Assembly (NCBI GenBank): GCA_018907035.1
Contig: JACCIC010000189.1
Span: 293,001-357,000 of the forward strand
DNA length: 64,000 nt
Direction: 5' to 3'
Origin: Sycobia sp. Sy_11
Taxonomy: Eukaryota; Arthropoda; Insecta; Hymenoptera; Epichrysomallidae
The notes under the pieces are model-generated. The model saw nothing but the letters and a program-made list of their open reading frames with translations. It searched no databases and had not been told where the DNA came from. The position numbers and the translations under genes were made by a program. The first letter of the stretch is position 1; every line of letters starts with the position of its first letter. Of this stretch, positions 13,400-25,799 are shown in pieces.

Positions 13400-13950
13400 T
13401 TTTTGTTGCTTGGACTTAGTGTGATTTAATTATAATAATGAGGGTACGTTTAATTAAAATGTCTTTGATTGGTGAAAGACTTAAAACGTTTGTTAAAACG
13501 TTAATTGTCACTACTGCTCAATGATTATTATTTTATAATTAAACTATAGAGAATTTCAGATAAACATGATGAATTGTGTATATATTTAAATATTTGGCGT
13601 CACTCTTATTATTATCTTTATTATTTTATTTCAATCCGACGGAAATTTAAATTCGCTTCGAGACGTTGTTGTATTATTTTTTTATATAGTGTAAGGAGCT
13701 TCTCCTGAAATAGTAGCCCTTACTGATCGTTTCAGGTAGCTCTGGCCACCGAAACGGCAAAAAAATCACCATTCCCCCGGACTTTTTTTCCCGCTCAAGA
13801 CCACCGAAATACAGAGAACGTTTCCAACCCTACGGCGAATGTAATCTATATAGTGGAACTTATATCCGCGGGCGGCGAAGATTCTTGTTCCCGCACCGAT
13901 TTTCCAACCCGACCGACTTGACCGGAGCTATGCTCGAATTACTTGGACGT
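13400..13950. other. AT-rich spacer
   Basis: Nothing but stop-dense AT-rich sequence, grading into unique GC-mixed DNA after 13,690. Confidence 0.6.
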
Positions 13951-14105
13951 GAGAAAAATGTCGCGAGTGAAAATAATCGCTTTGATCCATCGCAAAGTAG
14001 CAGTGCCCCCGTTTCAACGTCTATTCGTACGGGAATTATCGTCCTATTTGCGCCTTGAATCGGTTAGACGGTGTCGCGCTCATTCCTATTTGTTGTTCTT
14101 GCAAC

Positions 14106-14111
14106 GAGAGG

Positions 14112-14154
<43 letters not shown>
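14106..14154. repeat. (GA)n microsatellite
   Basis: Near-perfect GA array, 21 nt from a TA array. Confidence 0.96.
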
Positions 14155-14159
<5 letters not shown>

Positions 14160-14171
14160 TGGAGAGGCAGC

Positions 14172-14175
<4 letters not shown>

Positions 14176-14222
<47 letters not shown>
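14176..14222. repeat. (AT)n microsatellite
   Basis: Perfect array forming a compound locus with the GA array just upstream. Confidence 0.97.
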
Positions 14223-14224
<2 letters not shown>

Positions 14225-14520
14225 CACAGATAGAAAAAGGCCACAAGACAGGTAGAGCGATAGAAATGAGTGTCGCTCGGACGAAAAATTAAGCCCTCAA
14301 CGTTATTGCATTCCTTTTTCTCTCTACCCCGCGTCCACTCTCATTCTCTCTCTCTTTCGTTCCACCGCTCTCCTTGTCATTCTCTCTGGCGCCACGTCCA
14401 ATTCTTTCTCTCTTTCGCTCTTTCTTTCCATTGTACACGTTAGCTCGCTCGCGCAAAACTGATAGAAACAGAGTGATAGAAAGGGGTGGGCGCTTGTTTT
14501 TTATATTAATGCGGCAAAAA

Positions 14521-14527
14521 CAGAGAT

Positions 14528-14558
<31 letters not shown>
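14521..14558. repeat. GA-rich tract
   Basis: GA array with GATA and AAA interruptions. Confidence 0.93.
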
Positions 14559-14559
14559 T

Positions 14560-15300
14560 GGGGGATGGAGTAAGCGTGGACGGAAGGTGAGATTTAAATT
14601 CGCGCGGCCGCGCCACGGTACGTTAAAGCTCAATTCCCCACCCTCGCGATGGACCGCGAAAGCAGGCACCCGCGCCACCCCAGTCGACCGTGTCGGTGCA
14701 GCTTTTTGTTTTTTTTTTTGTTTTTTTTTTTTGGCCCGCCACGCCTCGACCCTCTCGCGTCCGAGTCGCCGCGCTCGCGATAACGCCGGGCTATTTATAC
14801 GTTTTTATCGAACATCCACCGGTTACGCGCGTTATTCGCGCTAATCGGCTAGACCGCCGCCGCGACAAACTGTTTCGTCGCTCTCTCGGGTGCGGGGTCG
14901 CTGGGAGGGCGGAGGGGCGAGGCTACGGTTTCAATAATAAATTTCCGTTCGCAAGCTCGCGAGCATTTATTGCTCTTTAATGATACCGCGAGCGAGGTAA
15001 GCGGGACCGTTAATATTTAACGTCGCGCGGTGCTGTGGCGGTCGAACGGGGGAAGGGGCAGGGGGGGTGGGTTGCGGGAGGTTCGATATTAGCGCCCACC
15101 GGCGCCGGGTCAATTTGATTTTTACGCGCGGCCCCGCAACGGTTTTCGTTGCCCGATTAATTTCTAATGGAATTCCGCGATTAATTCGCTGGTTATTATC
15201 GCTCGCTGTCCTGGCCTAATTTGGCCTTGGGCCGATTAGAAAATGGCGGGAACGATCGAAGGGGACTTTGGATTTTGTTTTGTGTTGTCGGCGCTTGAAT
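14560..15300. other. CpG-rich unique DNA, no gene
   Basis: Largely repeat-free, with the possible regulatory cluster at its 3' side. It carries overlapping chance frames only. Confidence 0.5.
15140..15255. promoter_or_regulatory. Possible cis-regulatory cluster (homeodomain-type TAAT cores, E2F-like site)
   Basis: Within about 110 nt there are several TAAT/ATTA cores (GATTAATTTCTAATGG, GATTAATTCG), a near-palindrome GGCCTAATTTGGCC at 15212-15225, and GGCGGGAA at 15245-15252, an E2F-type consensus overlapping an AAATGGCGG YY1/Pho-like word. The segment is GC-mixed, free of microsatellites and has no open frame. This rests on motif content only. Confidence 0.25.
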
Positions 15301-16440
15301 AATCAAGAAAATTACTATAGGATAATACAGCGTATGCTTTTAAGTTGTATTTTTTGGGACAATCGTACTTATCAAATCCGACGATAGAATAAGTTGCTTA
15401 TTTTTGTTCGCACAGATTGTGATAATTAAAACTCGAAGGTTTTTAATAATATTTTTATCAACGCAGTTATCATTGTTCTGCGAAGTCGTTAAAAAAAAAA
15501 ATTATCTGAGCGAAATGTACCATGAAATCGAGGTATTCGTGTTTTTCTTTTTAATTTGCAGCTCGTTTAAATTTCTTCATTTCTAATTGATAAAGTTTGC
15601 GCGGAAACTCGCAATAGTATCGCCGGAGACACTTTTTCTGCTTATTTGCACTCCAAGTATACTTTTCATTAGGAAGTCTATGTAACTGAACATTCGTAAC
15701 TTAAATTTCAACCAATTTCTAACAGCGTATTCGTGGCATTTTATTAGTAATTATAGCATCCCTAGTGGGATAAATTTTGCTGAAAGGTGATTTTTACAAA
15801 ATTCAGAATTTTTTATTTATCTCCTTTAGTATTCTACGCAGTTTGATCGCGTGTGACATTAAAATTGATTGTACTATATTTTTCGTCACTAAAGTACATA
15901 ATTATGCAGAATTTTTGACTAAAGGAATGATATGCCCTTTTGATTGTATATTATATGACTAACTATGACTAATTTGCTGCTAAAACAGTTACATTCGGTG
16001 ATAAAGTTCGAATAGATCGAAGAATAATGAATATTTAAAGAAACCAAATTCACTCCACCTGATCTAATTTCTAAGCTTAATAAATCGAAAAATCAAAAAA
16101 AAAAATTAACTAGTAATTCGTCAATAATGCGTTCTTCCTTTTGCCCCCCTTCCTCAATCAAATTCGCTGTTCAGCGATCTTCGGCTGAACTGCTGCAGTA
16201 CCTCAATGGACAAAAAAAGAAAAAAAAAAAAATTAGGTTCTATCTCTTATTTCAGCGGAGCGGCCAGTATTATTATACGCTTTCGAGTGAATATCAAACA
16301 AATGAACGAGCCCCGCATTACATCCCCTTTCATTCGAGAATGATTATCCGTCGGAATTAGAAGAATCCGGCGTGTAACCATGATCCTCCCTTTGTTCCCG
16401 CGAATTAACCCGATCCCCCTTCAACCTCCTCCGAGAGGAT
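15300..16440. other. AT-rich gene-free stretch
   Basis: Short frames of about 60 codons without splice or domain support. An A-run lies near 16,219. Confidence 0.6.
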
Positions 16441-16450
16441 CCGTCAAGCG

Positions 16451-16454
<4 letters not shown>

Positions 16455-16519
<65 letters not shown>
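16455..16519. repeat. (AT)n microsatellite, about 65 nt
   Basis: Among the longest perfect TA arrays in the window. Confidence 0.97.
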
Positions 16520-16522
<3 letters not shown>

Positions 16523-16529
16523 GCGAGGA

Positions 16530-16771
16530 AAATCAGCCCCGCCGTCCCGTGCAATCCCGGAGCCAATTTTGCGCTCGGTGGATTCTGCGAGCTCGAGGGC
16601 GCGTGTCGTCCTCCCCTCCCCCTTCCTCCGCCCATTGCACCGCGCAATCACCCGTTAATTGCCAAATGATTGGGAGCGCTTCGGTCGAGGCTATCAGCCG
16701 TTAGACCACCCCCGCCGGCGCCGCCGCTCGCCAAACACGTTCTGCGCCGCAGTCTGGCGCGCCCTTTCCCG

Positions 16772-16811
<40 letters not shown>

Positions 16812-17650
16812 CGAGCCCCCGCCCATGAAAAGCCCTACGCGAAGGCATAACTCACTCCGCAGCCGGGCTTATAAATGCCGCCATAAATGCCAGAGGTGGA
16901 CGCGCGCCGCGACGCGGCTTCCGACTCTTTTATCTCTCTTCTGTCCCGCTGTGGTGGCGAGCGCGCGCGCGCGCGCGCTCGCCTTATAGGAAGAGAATGC
17001 GGAGAGTTAAAAGTCCGGAAAACCGGCGGGGGGGGGAGGGGGAGTGGAGCTCAGCGGCGTCGGTGGCATAAGTCACGTCGAGAGACGGAACCCCGGGAGT
17101 TTTTACTCCGCAGGATTTAGGGCGACTGTACAGCGTTTGTCAATTGGGGGCCGTAGCCTTTGGGCGCGGGCGAGTGGGAGTGGTGGGCTGAAGGAGGGTC
17201 AGTATTATCCGTCGCGGTGTGAATTATGGTCGGAGTGCCGACGGGCCGTGGGACACACGGCGGCCGGGGCTCCAGCGCTCCGCTCTACCGGCCGGTGCCG
17301 CGTTTTTTGCCCCACTCCCCTTTTTTCTCCTTTCCTCTTCTTCTTCCCCTTCTGCTTCCTCTGTTCTTTTTCTTTTTTTCGCGCGGCCGAGGCGCGGAGT
17401 CGACTTTATCGCGCAGCGGACTTTGCCGCGCGAACTGCTGACTTTTCCGGATTCGCCGAGCGCTTGGGCAAGCTGAACGCGGAGGAGGATTTTCCCGGGA
17501 CGAGATCGCGACGGGCGACGAAAAATTGCCGCGGCCAAGCATCTCGCGGACGGGATTTTGATAATAGAGAGGGATATTTTTCGTTAATGCGACAAGTATG
17601 TGGTCGTACGCTCGAGAGTCGCGATTTTTTTGGGATTGTTTAGAAGAGGA
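16530..17650. other. CpG-rich stretch, no gene recognised
   Basis: A 199-codon frame at 17044-17643 (+) is opposed by frames on the other strand. It contains a low-complexity Phe/Pro/Leu stretch and has no domain. High GC makes such frames expected. A (GC)n word sits near 16,962. Confidence 0.5.
16779..16808. repeat. (GA)15 microsatellite
   Basis: Perfect array in CpG-rich DNA. Confidence 0.97.
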
Positions 17651-19010
17651 CGAATCGAATAAGGAAAATGTTGTAATTAAACGTAAAATGTTGTAGCATT
17701 ATGTGCGACTTTGATTTTGATCTATATTTAGCATCAGAAAAGTTGAAGAATTGTGTCTATGTCGTAATTCTCGGGGTTCAAGTGCTGTAAAAATAATTGT
17801 TACCGTACTTCAAGTAATATAACTCGAGATTCGATCAGACGTAGGTAGTTTCCTTCGATTCGATTGATTACCTGAAGGAAGGAGTTGTTTTTGATTTCGG
17901 ATGGATATTGTAGGGAAATATCAATCTCTGATCCATCAAATTTTTCTAAAATCGTTGACTTATTAACAACTTTGTATTGCTTTAATGTCAGAAGTCATAC
18001 AATGTTTTTCGAATTACAATACAATACAATGAGTTCGAATAATTTTAATATCCTTGAAAATCGAGTGTTATGAACAATGGACTATTATTACTTGGCTGAG
18101 TAGAATCATTACTCTTTTCTGCTATTTGTCAGAAATTTTATTTTACAATTATAAGATGAATGTAATAATGATCGGAAAAGAAGAACTCAATACTAATTTA
18201 AATCTATTTAATTGTTTTTCTCAATAGTATCATTGAAACAAAGCTTTTCATCTGAGCCAAATACGAACTAAAAATATCATTCGAAAGTATACAATGTAAA
18301 CTCGAATTCTTAAAATCTCGATTTAAATCGAGATTCGAAATTTTATTAGCTGCTGGGGTTCATGGAGATGGAAGGGGAGAATCGAGAGAACGAAGAAAAA
18401 AAAACGTTCGAAGTAAAAGAGAGAAGGGGAGCAACAGCACGAAACCCAGCCATTCGTTGGAAATTCGAGCTTTCTTCTTTTTGGCCTGCTTTGTAAATCG
18501 AGCGCTCGTCCGGAGATCGATGGGGCTTAATTTCGTTTAGTCAAAAAAGCGCCCATAGTTATTAACGTCCACCGATCTAATGGACACGTTACGTTGCGCT
18601 CAACCCCCCTCCCCCCCATCTCGTGACTGCAATCAGGCGTGAAAATACGGCTGGCGTTGATCGTGAATTACGATTGCGATTTTTCTTTACATTCGTCGTC
18701 CCCACCCATATTTTTGTTAAATCTACGATTTTCTGGACGGCGATAAATTAATAATTATTTCGAGCAGTCTAACGGGATATATCGGCTGATGGTAGAAACG
18801 TTTGTGACGTACGTGAAACGCAGAACAGAATTATCTTCTTATACTGTAAATGTACCCAATTGCAATAGACGCGTCTAATTATGAATCGTTTCCAAAGAAT
18901 TTTGTAAGAATACATCTCCCAATATTCGGAAATTATGTTAAGATATTATATTAAAAAAATGAAAAATATCAAGGAAGTTCCGATTTATGGACAAGTGGAC
19001 AAAAGTTGCC
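17650..19010. other. AT-rich gene-free stretch
   Basis: Stop-dense AT-rich DNA to 18,350, then mixed sequence with a purine-rich part near 18,365-18,430. No exon-like segment. Confidence 0.6.
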
Positions 19011-19740
19011 GACGGCGTAAAAACGAGAGGCTCGGGAAATCCGCGCTATTCCTGTGGCTTCTCAATCATTTACACCCCCCCCCTCCGGCCCTTCCACCAT
19101 CATCTTCTCTTCCGCGTCCACGACCACGTCCGCCCCGAATTCGAATGGCGCTCCGTGACCGCAGCCGTAAAGGACGCGACGCCCCCCCCCTCCCACCGCG
19201 CATATCCCGCGCGATAATCTCGCGCGCACCCGCCCGCGCTCGATGACCCTCGGCAGGTGGAAGAGCAGCGATAACCTTCATTACGGGGGCGTTTAAGCGC
19301 TCGGACGCAACGGAGGGGGAGGGCGCCGCTCGACTCACGTCACCTCGTTCCACGATGGGGGGGGGGTAGGGGGGTGAGGCTGGTTTAAAGAGCGCCGGGG
19401 AGAGACTCGTAAAACTAATTGCGGTGGGATGAGCCGCCTTCCGCTCGCCGCGCTCCCTCGGGGTCAAACCCCCGTAATGGCGGGGTTATTAAGGAACGCT
19501 GCGGCGGGTAGGGGAGGGGGGGAGGCGATGGTGGGTTGCGTGACGGCTGGGCCAGTTCTGGATGAGACGGTCTATCTCTGCGAGGTTCCTTCGCGGGGCT
19601 GAGGATTCCACGAGAACCGGGGCTTTTTAGTTTGAACTGCGAGCGGGGGAGGATTTTTTTTTCGCCTCGCCGAGGGGCAAAATACACGAAGCTGGGCGGA
19701 CTGATTAACGCGTTTACTTCTTGATTACTCTGTTTACTAT
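19010..19740. other. CpG-rich stretch with poly-C and poly-G runs
   Basis: It has several C7-C9 and G8-G10 runs. Frames on both strands are open only because GC is high. Confidence 0.5.
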
Positions 19741-20820
19741 TACTCAATGTTCGATTTTTTCACTTGTTTCATTTTTATGGCAATGTCAGAAGGCATAATG
19801 TTGTTTTTTTTCTTGCTCCTAATTGGCGAATATACGATATGATCGAATCGCAGTGGCAAGTATTTGGCAACTATTCGTTCAACTTTAACGTTCATTCGAT
19901 CGTACTGCATGGAGAGTATAACGAGTCCTCGATCAATTCCATAATCGTGGAGTTAATTAACAGTTAATACGACATGGTTGAAGCATGATAGCTGAGGTTG
20001 AAAATTGATCGAACGAAATTCACTTACCGCTTTTTTTTTATTATACATTTTCACGAGGAAACTTTGATTAAATAAATTCTAAATGAATTGTTACACCCTA
20101 TTTGAATTCGGTTCTTTTTAAATTTACGGCTGTATTTACAGTTAGACCAGGTATCATTAAAAATTTTTATGTAAAATTGTCGGGAACATCAATTTTGGAT
20201 AAAAATCACAATTGGAATCTTCGGATTCATAAATGAAAAGTTTTTATTTACTTTATTCCTGCCAAATTGTAATGATCCGTTTCTGATCATTTTTTTTGTT
20301 TTTAGTATAATTTCGTCACTGGTGTGAGAAAGGAGGAAGGTAAATCGCACGAGGTAAATAATTACTTTGTTTACGTTTACATCGTTGAAAAATCATTCTA
20401 ACATTGTGATGTTAGAATAGCTTACAAATAAAATGGAAATTTTTGTTTTCAATAAATAACTTTTTTAGAAACTACTTTTAGATAATTTTCAATAATTTAC
20501 TTTTTTCTCATTTGAAGATTATATTAATATAAATTACTTCTCCTTTTTTTAATATAGAAACCTATCATTAGAATTTGAAGACTGGTCAAGAAATTACAAG
20601 AACTAGGCAATTGTGTGACATTGAAAAAACTGCAATTTTTCTTTAATTCACAATTTAATGTTTTTAATACAATTTTTAACGAAACCTAACGAGTCAAAAT
20701 GGAAAACGCGAGAGACTAAATTTTACATCGTTTCACGAGCTCATTTTCAATTACGTAACTTAGATGATCCAGATACTTCAATTTAAAAGTGCCAAGAACA
20801 TCGCGCGCGCGCGTACTGTT
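19740..20820. other. AT-rich gene-free stretch
   Basis: No frame above 70 codons and no paired splice signals. The last part carries a (CG)n word at about 20,802. Confidence 0.6.
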
Positions 20821-21850
20821 AAAAAAAAAAACATTTCCCGCCCGAGCGTCAGCGCTAATTCCGCATTTCGCTTGTTTTTACAGCGCGGCACAATGCCCTC
20901 GAAACAATAGCGGGAGGGACGGGGACACAATAGGTGGCAATACGTAGCATCCGAAACCTCCCCCCCCAATCCGTCGTCGCCGCTGATTTTCCAAAGGCGG
21001 ATAGTGCACGTCGCGCCGAGAATCCTGGGTGAACGTGTAAAAGCGGTTCGCCCCTCCCCCCTCTTCCCGCGCCACATCCCGTCCTGCCCCCCTCCCCTCC
21101 GCGGAGCATTAATATTTATACGGGAGAGCTTCTGGAATTTCAATTTTGCGGGCTAACCGCCGCAGCCGCCTAACGTACCTACATCCGTTAATCCCGCGGT
21201 CGCGGAATATGCCCCGGGGCCTCGAGGGTCATTCGGCCGGAGGCTCGGCTCCATCCACACCCTCCCCTGCCCCCCCCCCGCAAAAGCCCCAGCCCACCTC
21301 TCGTTATCGCCGAGTCTCGACGTGGCACCCCAGACCCCTCCCCTCCTCGCCCCTCCGAGCTCGCCCTTACGTATGCACACTTGTACAGCGGGGCTGCTTC
21401 GGCATTTCCCGGCCCGATGTGTAACGAGGGGCTCTTGCGCCCTTCTCGCGGTACTCTCACAACCTCTCTCTCTCTCTCTCTCTCTCACTCCAGTCACTAA
21501 TTCGACGCGTGCAGCCCGGACGCCGAGTGTTTCTGCACCGCCCCCCTCCCCACCCGTCGCGAGATCGTCCTGCGGTTGCTTCATCTCTCCGGGGCTCGTC
21601 TGCGTACGTGCCCGTAAGCGTGTGCGTTCGCGTCCGTCGCTGTTTCCGGCGCTGCGCCTCGTACCTCCTCGCCCGCTTAGACCGCGCGGGATAACGTTTG
21701 GTTAGAGCGCACGGTGGCTGGGTGGGGGGGGGGGGGGAGTTGCGCGATATTCCGAAGTGGATTATTCGCTCGCTGCTCACGGTGAAGGGCCGAGGGGTGG
21801 GGGGGCTCTTTGTAGGACGCGCATTAACTCGGAAACGATCGTACTGCGTA
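20820..21850. other. CpG-rich stretch, no gene recognised
   Basis: Overlapping chance frames on both strands (for example 21153-21584 minus and 21322-21705 plus). Poly-G runs (about 14 nt) near 21,725. Confidence 0.5.
21464..21486. repeat. (CT)n microsatellite
   Basis: Short perfect array. Confidence 0.95.
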
Positions 21851-21959
21851 AGCAAAAGAAATAAATAAACAAATACATACATAAATAAAAATTCGATTAT
21901 AAAAGAAGAATGGCTCGTTGAAATTTATGCATATTTTTGCTTTACGCGCGAATGCTTAT

Positions 21960-21960
<1 letters not shown>

Positions 21961-22005
<45 letters not shown>
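21961..22005. repeat. (CT)n microsatellite
   Basis: CT array with one CG interruption. Confidence 0.96.
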
Positions 22006-22009
<4 letters not shown>

Positions 22010-24050
22010 TAGTCCGAAAAATGCTTTCTCATTAAATCAAAGTAATCGATGACTTATCAAACAGATTCCTGTGATTGAATGTTGCGCGTTCCGAATGAAT
22101 GAGCGAATTTTCGAACAACAAACAAAAACGAATTGATTAATGAAATATTATCTCCCTCGGAAAATGAAAATTCGTTAACCAAAGGTAAATAAATCCCAGA
22201 TACGTCGTAATTTGTCGATGGTTAATTAATACTGCTTTATAGATAACGATTAGATTTTAAAGCGAAATTCGATTTGTACTTCGTACGAAAATTAATTTGA
22301 TCATTTATACAGCTGTGTGATACAGTAAGTATATCTGATAATAGGTTTTGCCTAAAAGATAATTGTATATATAAACAACGGATGGTAAAAAAGCTAATTA
22401 TTTTACCTATCTCGTAATATTATTAATAATTCATTGTTTTTTAATGAATCCATACTGACTTAATTAAATTTATATTTTACAGCGAGTAGCAGCGAAATAT
22501 TTCGCCGTACACTTTGTCCGAGAATAATGCCCTTTATAATGCAATTATAAAACAATTTAATCGATAAAGTTTCCGTGTTCGCGGAAAAATTTGATAGGAG
22601 ATAGTACACGCCATGACATGAGAAGTTGCGTTTTGAAATACGTACGGGCGATATATTGTCAAGGGGTAAAATTATTTTATTTTTTGCACCTGACTTTTCA
22701 TATTCCTGAGAATGCTCAAATGTAATGCACACGTGTCCGCGATCAAAATTATCCCTTCGGCGAATAATTCCAAATTGCTTCACAAATATTTTGTTTACGA
22801 GGTTTCGAACGAAAAAAAAGTCACTATTTTTAATACGTATTCGCAAAAAACATCATGCAGGTTTGCGTAAATTTTAAAAATAATTGTGTTAAAAAAAAGG
22901 TTCCGCGATAAAATTACGTTTTACGACGGGAGATTAAAGAAAAAATTTTAATTTTCGTTAAATAATTTAAATAAAAAGCCTTGTATTCAATTTTGCAATA
23001 TTGCGACTTTTAATATTCCATTTACTATGTAGATATACGGTTTTCATATTTGTTTTTCTTTCATAAATATTTACATATTTATTCTCTGTTATTGATATCT
23101 ATGGGAAGCAATGCGCGTAGAATTAAAGCAATTCGCTGGATAAAATGTGGCTTTTTAGATTTTTATATGTACAATATATATCAACGATTTAGAATTAATA
23201 TTGGAAAAGTACGAATCGCGCGCTGAAAATAAAATAAAATAACCGTATACGGTATTTACCTTGATTTCCCAAAAACTGTTTAAAGTTTGCGTCTAGTTTA
23301 ATTCGTTGACTTTGAAGTTCCCTATGGCGATTCGTCTATTCGACGAAATTCATTAGTTTTCAGGGGGTAAATACAATTAGACGGTGAAAATATTCAATTT
23401 TTGACGTGCCTCTGCAAAATTTCTCGAGAACGCCTTTTTCAGCACTTCCAACATAGCATGATTTTTTGAAACCCGTTTTTTTTGCACATTGACAGTGACG
23501 ATTGCTCGAAAACTACTTGTCCAGTTTAGCTGAAATTTTTTAGGGTTTCCTCCTTAGACCTCAAATACGTTTATAAATCTAATTGTTTTGAAATTTCATG
23601 TCGCGAAATTGAATTATTAATGTAAAAATTGCTGAAAAAATAAACTTCTGACAAATTTCAGAAATTTTATTCCTTATTTTTTAAAGTTCAAATGACATTT
23701 TTAAGCCAAGTTTCTTTAAGGGGCTGCTACAGATCAATAACACGACGTCCACAATGATTCTCCATTTTCTTTGTAGGTCCAACTCACGCCAGCGCACTAC
23801 CGCTATCCCGTTTTCGTAAACTAAAGAAATGAAATTTTTTACATTCCTCGTTTGTAACAAAACTAAATTTGCAATAAAAATCTTTGTGAAAAAAAAAATG
23901 TTTTTTGATTATCTTATTTTTACCCGTGTAATTGTATTAAACAAACTTAAGCTACGGCAAAATGTACTTCATTTGTATCCTAAAAATGAGTACGTAATAC
24001 TAAAAAATCTCACCCGTCCGCGGCATATCGGGGAAAAAATCACGACCGTC
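22010..24050. other. AT-rich gene-free stretch, possible old repeat at 23.4-23.75 kb
   Basis: Stop-dense throughout. The part at 23,400-23,750 has the monotonous TTTTT/AAATTTC style of old insect repeats, but I cannot assign it. A 128-codon frame at 22460-22846 (minus) lacks splice signals or a domain. Confidence 0.5.
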
Positions 24051-25098
24051 CTCATTGGAATATTGCCCTGCGTCCCCCTCCTCCCATTCAGAACGGCCAT
24101 TACAATATTCGTATGCGAGTAATGCAAAGCGTACGTTCTCGAGCATCATCCTATTGGTAACGGCGTGTTTGAGAGTGGTTGGTTGAGTGCGGGGGCGGGG
24201 GGAGGGGTCGTCGAGGTTATACGAGAGATCTTTTCCGATATTACGCGACACGGAGGCGCTGCCTAATTCAACTTCTCCGTAGGTTCTTATACAAGCCCGA
24301 GGCATGGTGTCGCCCCTTTCGCCCCTAACCCACCGCGCTACCGAGACGCACGCGTCGAGTTCCGCGGGATCCGTCGGAATTCGTTATGGAAGTTTAAAGT
24401 TCCATTTAGCGGTGCGCGCGCGCGCGACCGAGGCCCCGACGCGTGATTACGCGCGGATACGAAAGTTTTACCGTGGGCTGACGACGAGCCTCTCGCCCCC
24501 ACCCCCTCTTCCCCCGCCACCGACGCCGCCGCGCGATTTCCATATATCCGCGGCGCGAGATCGTCCGCGCGAATGAAAAGCAGGAGGAGCGCGGGAGGAA
24601 ATTGGCGGGGTTGAGGGGGGGGGGGGGAAGTCGAGCGTAGCCGCTCGTACGAACGCGAAAGTAAATCCGCAGCGCGACGATACTCGTCCCGTTATACGGC
24701 CCTCTCTATGTGACGTTTTTAATAAAATATGTCTAACCCCCCACTCCCGCAACTTCTCGACCGGCGCGCCGCCCCTCGTGTAAAATAACTCGATTCGGGG
24801 GAAATTTCTTTTAACGCGGACGCGAGCGACGCGCCTGTGAAAAGTTCCGGCTCGTGGAGGAGGAGGAGCAGGAGGAGGAGGAGGCTGATGTGGGGGGGGG
24901 GCGGTCGTAGCGATGCGCGACTTGCCGCCCGCGTCTCTTTCTCGTCGCTCCGTTTTTTTTTCTCCTTTTTGTTTTGGCCCACGCAGGTGGCCGAGGCCGT
25001 GCGAGTTCGTCGCGCGCGGTCCCCGTGACGAAATTTAAACTTAGATTAGGGAATTACGCGTGGCGGTCGTCCGATGGTGGATAAGGGGTGATGGAGAA

Positions 25099-25129
<31 letters not shown>

Positions 25130-25330
25130 CTTTATACTAGCATGCGAAAGTTCTTTTTTGCGTGTTTCAACACGGGCCACGGGCTTAATCATGAATTTCG
25201 AATTAGAATTTGTGCTTGGTGCAGGGTTTGGTATGAAATTTTTTTTTTTTTTTTCGATTCAGAACGCGGGATAAAGTTCAGTGGACGAAAAATTCGCGGA
25301 TGCGGCTGGTCGTAACGGTGCCGTGAGAAA
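24050..25330. other. CpG-rich stretch, no gene recognised
   Basis: It includes a (CG)n word near 24,415, a GGA-repeat patch at 24,856-24,883 and poly-G runs. Frames are not supported. Confidence 0.5.
25103..25129. repeat. (GA)n microsatellite
   Basis: Perfect array of about 27 nt. Confidence 0.96.
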
Positions 25331-25394
25331 CTTTTTTAAATTATACATGTTGGAGGGGGGGGGCGCAAAAAATTTAAACAAACATATTCTTAAT

Positions 25395-25610
25395 ACAAAG
25401 CTTTCGATATTCTTTATAAAAGTTTAATATTTTTTAGTTAACTTTGACTTGACTCAAAAATTATCGTATTATTTGAACGCCGATATATCTCAAAAACTGA
25501 CCGCTGAACTTTTTTTATCTTTTTAAAACTACAGTTAAAAATTGTACTACTTTCGACTGTTCTGAATTAAATTAATAAATATTTTTATCGGTCTTACAGT
25601 CTTTATAATA
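25395..25610. repeat. Diverged interspersed repeat, copy A
   Basis: A 29-nt block at 25579-25607 (ATATTTTTATCGGTCTTAC and following) matches 55690-55718 at 25 of 29 positions. Upstream words recur in the same order in both places (CAAAG-TTT near 25398, AATTGT near 25542). This suggests an old shared element of unknown class. The limits are approximate. Confidence 0.3.
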
Positions 25611-25697
25611 TCATATATTAGCTACAATAATTTCAGTTAGACCATCCTTGATTATATTCATCTCCGAAGAATCTGAAATAAAACTACATTAAGTATA

Positions 25698-25797
25698 TTG
25701 AAAATTAAAAATTAAAAATAAAAATAAAAATAAAAAAATGAATAATAAAATAAAAATAAAAATAAAATAATAAGTAAAATAATAATAATAAAAGCAA
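25698..25797. repeat. A-rich (AAAAT)n-type tract
   Basis: Repeated AAAAATA/AAATAA words about 100 nt long, directly beside the interspersed fragment at 25.8 kb. It could be an expanded element tail. Confidence 0.8.
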
Positions 25798-25799
25798 TA

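Larger units (their letters stand above)
9980..13400. other. CpG-rich mosaic, no gene recognised
   Basis: Long frames on both strands (for example 10919-11452 minus and 11973-12569 plus) overlap one another. They contain microsatellite translations and lack conserved motifs, so none is annotated. The unique parts are CpG-rich and may hold regulatory DNA. Confidence 0.5.

Noticed and set aside
17044..17643. 199-codon + frame in CpG-rich DNA
   Set aside because: No motif; competing frames on both strands; explained by high GC.
23400..23750. Monotonous sequence suggesting an old transposon or integrated element
   Set aside because: No translated similarity, termini or second copy could be seen, so it is left as unassigned AT-rich DNA.
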